A DNA stretch of 15,330 bases from Pseudomonadota bacterium (GTDB lineage: Bacteria; Pseudomonadota; Alphaproteobacteria; Rhizobiales; Hyphomicrobiaceae), in the NCBI GenBank assembly GCA_021812845.1, contig JAKAML010000004.1, positions 1 to 15,330 on the forward strand, in the 5' to 3' direction. This document shows, in pieces, positions 12,784-15,330 of the stretch. The first letter of the stretch is position 1. The number at the start of each line of letters is the position of its first letter. A program made the position numbers and the translations under genes. The notes beneath the pieces are model-generated. The model made no database searches. It was not told the origin of the DNA and saw only the letters and a program-made list of their open reading frames with translations.

Positions 12784-14223
12784 ATGAGCACACGCGAACC
12801 CATCCACGTCATCGGCGGCGGCCTCGCCGGCTCGGAAGCCGCCTGGCAGATCGCCCGTGCGGGCGTCCCCGTCGTCCTGCATGAGATGCGCCCCGTGCGC
12901 ATGACCGAGGCCCACAAGACGGAGGGCCTCGCCGAACTCGTCTGCTCGAACTCGTTCCGCTCCGACGAGTGGGAGACCAACGCCGTCGGCCTGCTGCACG
13001 AGGAGATGCGCCGCGCCGGATCGCTCATCCTCGCCTCCGGCGACGAGACCAAGCTGCCCGCGGGCGGCGCGCTCGCGGTCGACCGTGATGCGTTCTCGGG
13101 AAAGGTGACGGCCGCGCTCTCGTCCCACCCGCTCGTCACCATCGCGCGCGGCGAGATCGCCGGGCTGCCGCCCGAGGACTGGGACAGCGTGATCGTGGCG
13201 ACCGGCCCCCTGACCTCGCCGGCCCTGAGCCGGGCCGTTGCCGGGCTCACCGGCGAGGCCGAGCTCGCCTTCTTCGACGCCATCGCCCCCGTCATCCACC
13301 GCGACTCGATCGACACCTCCGTCGCCTGGTTCCAGTCGCGCTACGACAAGGCCGGCCCCGCCGGCACTGGCGCGGACTACCTCAACTGCCCGATGACGAA
13401 GGACCAGTACGAGGCGTTCGTCGACGCCCTTCTCGCCGGCGACAAGACGAGCTTCAAGGAGTGGGAGGCGACGACGCCCTACTTCGACGGCTGCCTGCCG
13501 GTCGAGGTGATGGCCGAGCGCGGCCGCGAGACGCTGCGCTTCGGCCCGATGAAGCCCGTCGGCCTCGACGACCCGCGCACCGGCCGCTGGCCCTATGCCG
13601 TCGTCCAGCTCCGCCAGGACAACGCGCTCGCGACTCTGTGGAACATGGTCGGCTTCCAGACCAAGTTGAAGCACGCCGAGCAGGTCAGGATCTTCCGCAT
13701 GATCCCCGGGCTCGGGAACGCCGAGTTCGCGCGCCTCGGCGGCCTCCACCGCAACACCTACCTCAACTCGCCGCGCGTTCTCGACCGCGCGCTCAGGCTC
13801 AAGGCGATGCCGCGGCTGCGCTTCGCCGGCCAGATCACCGGCGTCGAGGGCTACGTAGAGAGCGCGGCCATCGGCCTACTGGCCGGCCGCCTCGCCGCCG
13901 CCGAGCGTCTCGGCCACACGCTCGCCGCGCCGCCGCCGACGACCGCGCTCGGCGCGCTCCTCGACCACATCACCGGCGGCCACGTTCTCGTCGACGAGGA
14001 ACCGGACCCCACCGCCTCGTCCGGCCGCCGCGGCTCGTTCCAGCCGATGAACATCAACTATGGCCTGTTGCCGCCGCTCGACGACGCCCCGACCCAGGGT
14101 CCCGACGGCCGGCGCCTCAAGGGCAAGGAGCGCGGCACCGCGAAAAAGCGCGTGATGTCGCGCCGGGCGCTCGCCGACCTCGCGCCGTGGCTCGCCGCCG
14201 CCCCCTTCGCCGCGGGAACCTGA
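12784..14223 (+). CDS. trmFO: Folate/FAD-dependent tRNA m5U54 methyltransferase TrmFO
   Basis: TrmFO makes ribothymidine at U54 of tRNA, using methylenetetrahydrofolate as carbon donor and FADH2 as reductant. From ATG 12784 the product has 479 residues, near the usual length. The frame is open upstream, but the FAD-binding start fixes the N-terminus: [20 protein letters not shown] at 8-27. Other markers are [25 protein letters not shown] (Cys54), [41 protein letters not shown] with Cys237 at the position of the catalytic Cys of the family, and [13 protein letters not shown] near the C-terminus. All key motifs are present and in order. The ribosome site is weak. It is divergent from the DUF4112 gene and is a housekeeping gene with no evident tie to the cyanate cluster. 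Its tRNA substrate class includes the interrupted tRNA-Gly, by coincidence. Confidence 0.96.
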   Translation: MSTREPIHVIGGGLAGSEAAWQIARAGVPVVLHEMRPVRMTEAHKTEGLAELVCSNSFRSDEWETNAVGLLHEEMRRAGSLILASGDETKLPAGGALAVDRDAFSGKVTAALSSHPLVTIARGEIAGLPPEDWDSVIVATGPLTSPALSRAVAGLTGEAELAFFDAIAPVIHRDSIDTSVAWFQSRYDKAGPAGTGADYLNCPMTKDQYEAFVDALLAGDKTSFKEWEATTPYFDGCLPVEVMAERGRETLRFGPMKPVGLDDPRTGRWPYAVVQLRQDNALATLWNMVGFQTKLKHAEQVRIFRMIPGLGNAEFARLGGLHRNTYLNSPRVLDRALRLKAMPRLRFAGQITGVEGYVESAAIGLLAGRLAAAERLGHTLAAPPPTTALGALLDHITGGHVLVDEEPDPTASSGRRGSFQPMNINYGLLPPLDDAPTQGPDGRRLKGKERGTAKKRVMSRRALADLAPWLAAAPFAAGT

Positions 14224-14419
14224 CGGGACCGAGCCCGCACACGGATCATCCGCGAGGCCGCGGAAAAACACTTTCGACGGCTGGTCGCGCAATTGCGCTC
14301 CCGAATGGACATAGTGTTCGCCGCCGGGCGTGTCGCGCCGGCGCGCGGCGTTCGCAGCCCCGCCGCCGGCCGTGCGCCTCCGACCGCGTCCCGTTCCGTC
14401 CCGAACCCGGGAGAGCCGT

Positions 14420-14893
14420 TTGATTTCCTTCACGACCGACGATTTCGGCAACGGTCACATGCGCGCCCGCAGCGCGCTCGCGCGCCGCATCCGCGACCTT
14501 CCGCCGCTCGACGACTTCCTCATCATCGACGACGAGCCGTCGGACGCGAAGTGGCTGGTCTCCTCGCTGAAGCTCGCCTGCGGCCACGCGGTGCAGGTTC
14601 GCCACGCGCGCTCGCTCGGCACCGCCCTCGACGCCATCAAGTCCGCGCAGCCGAACCTGATCTTCCTCGACGACCGCATCTCGCCCGTCGACAGCGCCCT
14701 GACCTCCGTGCCGTTCATCCGCCGTGCCGGCTACGGCGGGCCGATCGTGATCGTCTCGGGCGCCATGACCCGCCAGCGCGCGGTCGAGCTGCTGCGTACC
14801 GGCGCCGCCGCGATCCTGCACAAGGACGACATCGAGAGCGCTCGCGTCGCCGAGTTGCTGCTCGCGATCTTCGGCCCGAAGTCGCCGCGCTGA
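14420..14893 (+). CDS. Single-domain response regulator (REC domain)
   Basis: The TTG at 14420 is preferred because GGGAG lies about 6 bases before it. An ATG at 14330 has no ribosome site and adds Arg/Pro-rich sequence, and an ATG at 14459 would also keep the domain. From TTG the product has 157 residues. A CheY-like receiver covers about 32-152: the acidic pocket FLIIDDEPSD (D37, D38), phosphoacceptor Asp84 in LIFLDDRIS, switch Ser113 in IVIVSGA, and the conserved Lys135 in ILHKDD. All five key residues are present, so it should be phosphorylated. No output domain follows and no sensor kinase is in the window, so its partner is unknown. A polar N-terminal stretch of about 30 residues precedes the receiver. 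It lies 196 bases after trmFO on the same strand; no gene is seen in that gap. Confidence 0.88.
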   Translation: MISFTTDDFGNGHMRARSALARRIRDLPPLDDFLIIDDEPSDAKWLVSSLKLACGHAVQVRHARSLGTALDAIKSAQPNLIFLDDRISPVDSALTSVPFIRRAGYGGPIVIVSGAMTRQRAVELLRTGAAAILHKDDIESARVAELLLAIFGPKSPR

Positions 14894-14967
14894 CGGCGCG
14901 GCGCGCCGTGGATGGTCGCGCCGTTCCGCCCGCGGCGTGACCGGTCGGGCCCGGGCACCCGAGGACT

Positions 14968-15330
14968 CTATGCGCCGGCCGGGAACCCGGCCGCGAGCCC
15001 GCGGAGCCCGTCGAGATTCCACGGCAGCAGCAGCGGCACGGGATCGCCGTCCCGGCTCGGCCCCGAGCCGTCGGACCGGAGGGGAGCGCCGCAAACCGTC
15101 CAGGCCGCAGCGGCGCAGAGAGCCCCGCCGGCGGCGCCGAGCCCCGCCGCCCCGAGCGCGAGATCGCGGACTTTCACCGGGCCCGGTGCCGAGGCCGGTT
15201 CCGCGCCGTCCTGCTCCGTCATCTCCACGAGCCGCCGCGCCAGCTCGGCGCGATCTGAGATTCTTCCGCCGCCGATCGCGCCCGCCGCCGTCAACACCCG
15301 CGCCACCGTCACCCGCCGCGCCTTGGCGAA
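14968..15330 (-). CDS. Hypothetical membrane-anchored protein, 5'-truncated by the window
   Basis: The frame runs open to the window edge. A GTG at 15312 could start a 114-residue product, but six codons upstream (FAKARR) are also open and no ribosome site is seen, so the gene probably begins outside the window. The visible part has a helical, acidic stretch (RAELARRLVEMTEQDG), then KVRDLALGAAGLGAAGGALCAAAAWTV, a single probable membrane span, and a Pro/Asp/Gly-rich end. It is not recognised. It is convergent with the response regulator gene, with 74 bases between the stops. Codon choice is the same GC-rich style as its neighbours. Confidence 0.45.
   Translation of the reverse strand, partial: FAKARRVTVARVLTAAGAIGGGRISDRAELARRLVEMTEQDGAEPASAPGPVKVRDLALGAAGLGAAGGALCAAAAWTVCGAPLRSDGSGPSRDGDPVPLLLPWNLDGLRGLAAGFPAGA

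Noticed and set aside
14252..14270. Terminator after trmFO (CCGCG stem followed by AAAAA)
   Set aside because: The run is A on the plus strand, so it is not a T-tract for the trmFO transcript, and on the minus strand the T-run comes before the stem.
1..15330. CRISPR array or insertion sequence
   Set aside because: No regularly spaced repeats with unique spacers and no transposase frame are visible; the only tandem repeats are the short coding ones listed.

Overview
The window looks like an alphaproteobacterial chromosome, probably Hyphomicrobiales-like: very high GC, a TrmFO, DUF4112 and SPW-family proteins, and a Tat-exported NrtA/CmpA-type binding protein with a Cys-rich N-terminal extension. 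The genus cannot be fixed from sequence alone.

Layout. (1) Positions 1 to about 1150 have visibly lower GC and unfamiliar small genes: a truncated K/D/E-repeat protein, a small HTH-like protein, and a convergent 40-residue hydrophobic ORF with its own terminator. This segment abuts the 5' half of a tRNA-Gly(UCC) gene that breaks off in the anticodon stem, so it is most simply read as the end of an integrated element. (2) Positions 1432-8189, all on the minus strand, form a cluster: OsmC-like protein, acyl-CoA-dehydrogenase-fold flavoprotein, rhodanese, nitrate/cyanate-type ABC transporter (binding protein, permease, ATPase) and cyanase (cynS). (3) A control region at 8190-8561 separates this cluster from a divergent TetR-family gene. 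It holds a full-consensus sigma-54 promoter firing toward the cluster, an IHF-like site upstream of it, a perfect 14-bp palindrome over the expected transcription start, and a 12/14 copy of that palindrome nearer tetR. (4) Positions 9281-12551 hold four minus-strand genes: a secreted protein of unknown function, an SPW-type membrane protein, a lipoprotein with a possible Cys-His-Asp triad, and a DUF4112 protein with a 12-bp tandem repeat. (5) trmFO and a single-domain response regulator follow on the plus strand, then a truncated minus-strand membrane protein.

How the genes fit together. The transporter and cyanase make a cyanate import and hydrolysis pathway (cyanate + bicarbonate to ammonia and CO2). 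A sigma-54 promoter suggests nitrogen-type control, and the TetR palindrome at the start site suggests an added inducer gate. The three upstream enzymes (single-Cys OsmC, a flavoprotein lacking the canonical catalytic Glu, a rhodanese) are not part of the textbook cyn operon. They may extend the pathway toward sulfur- or nitrile-containing cyanate precursors such as thiocyanates. That extension is inference. It is the best candidate here for an undescribed system.
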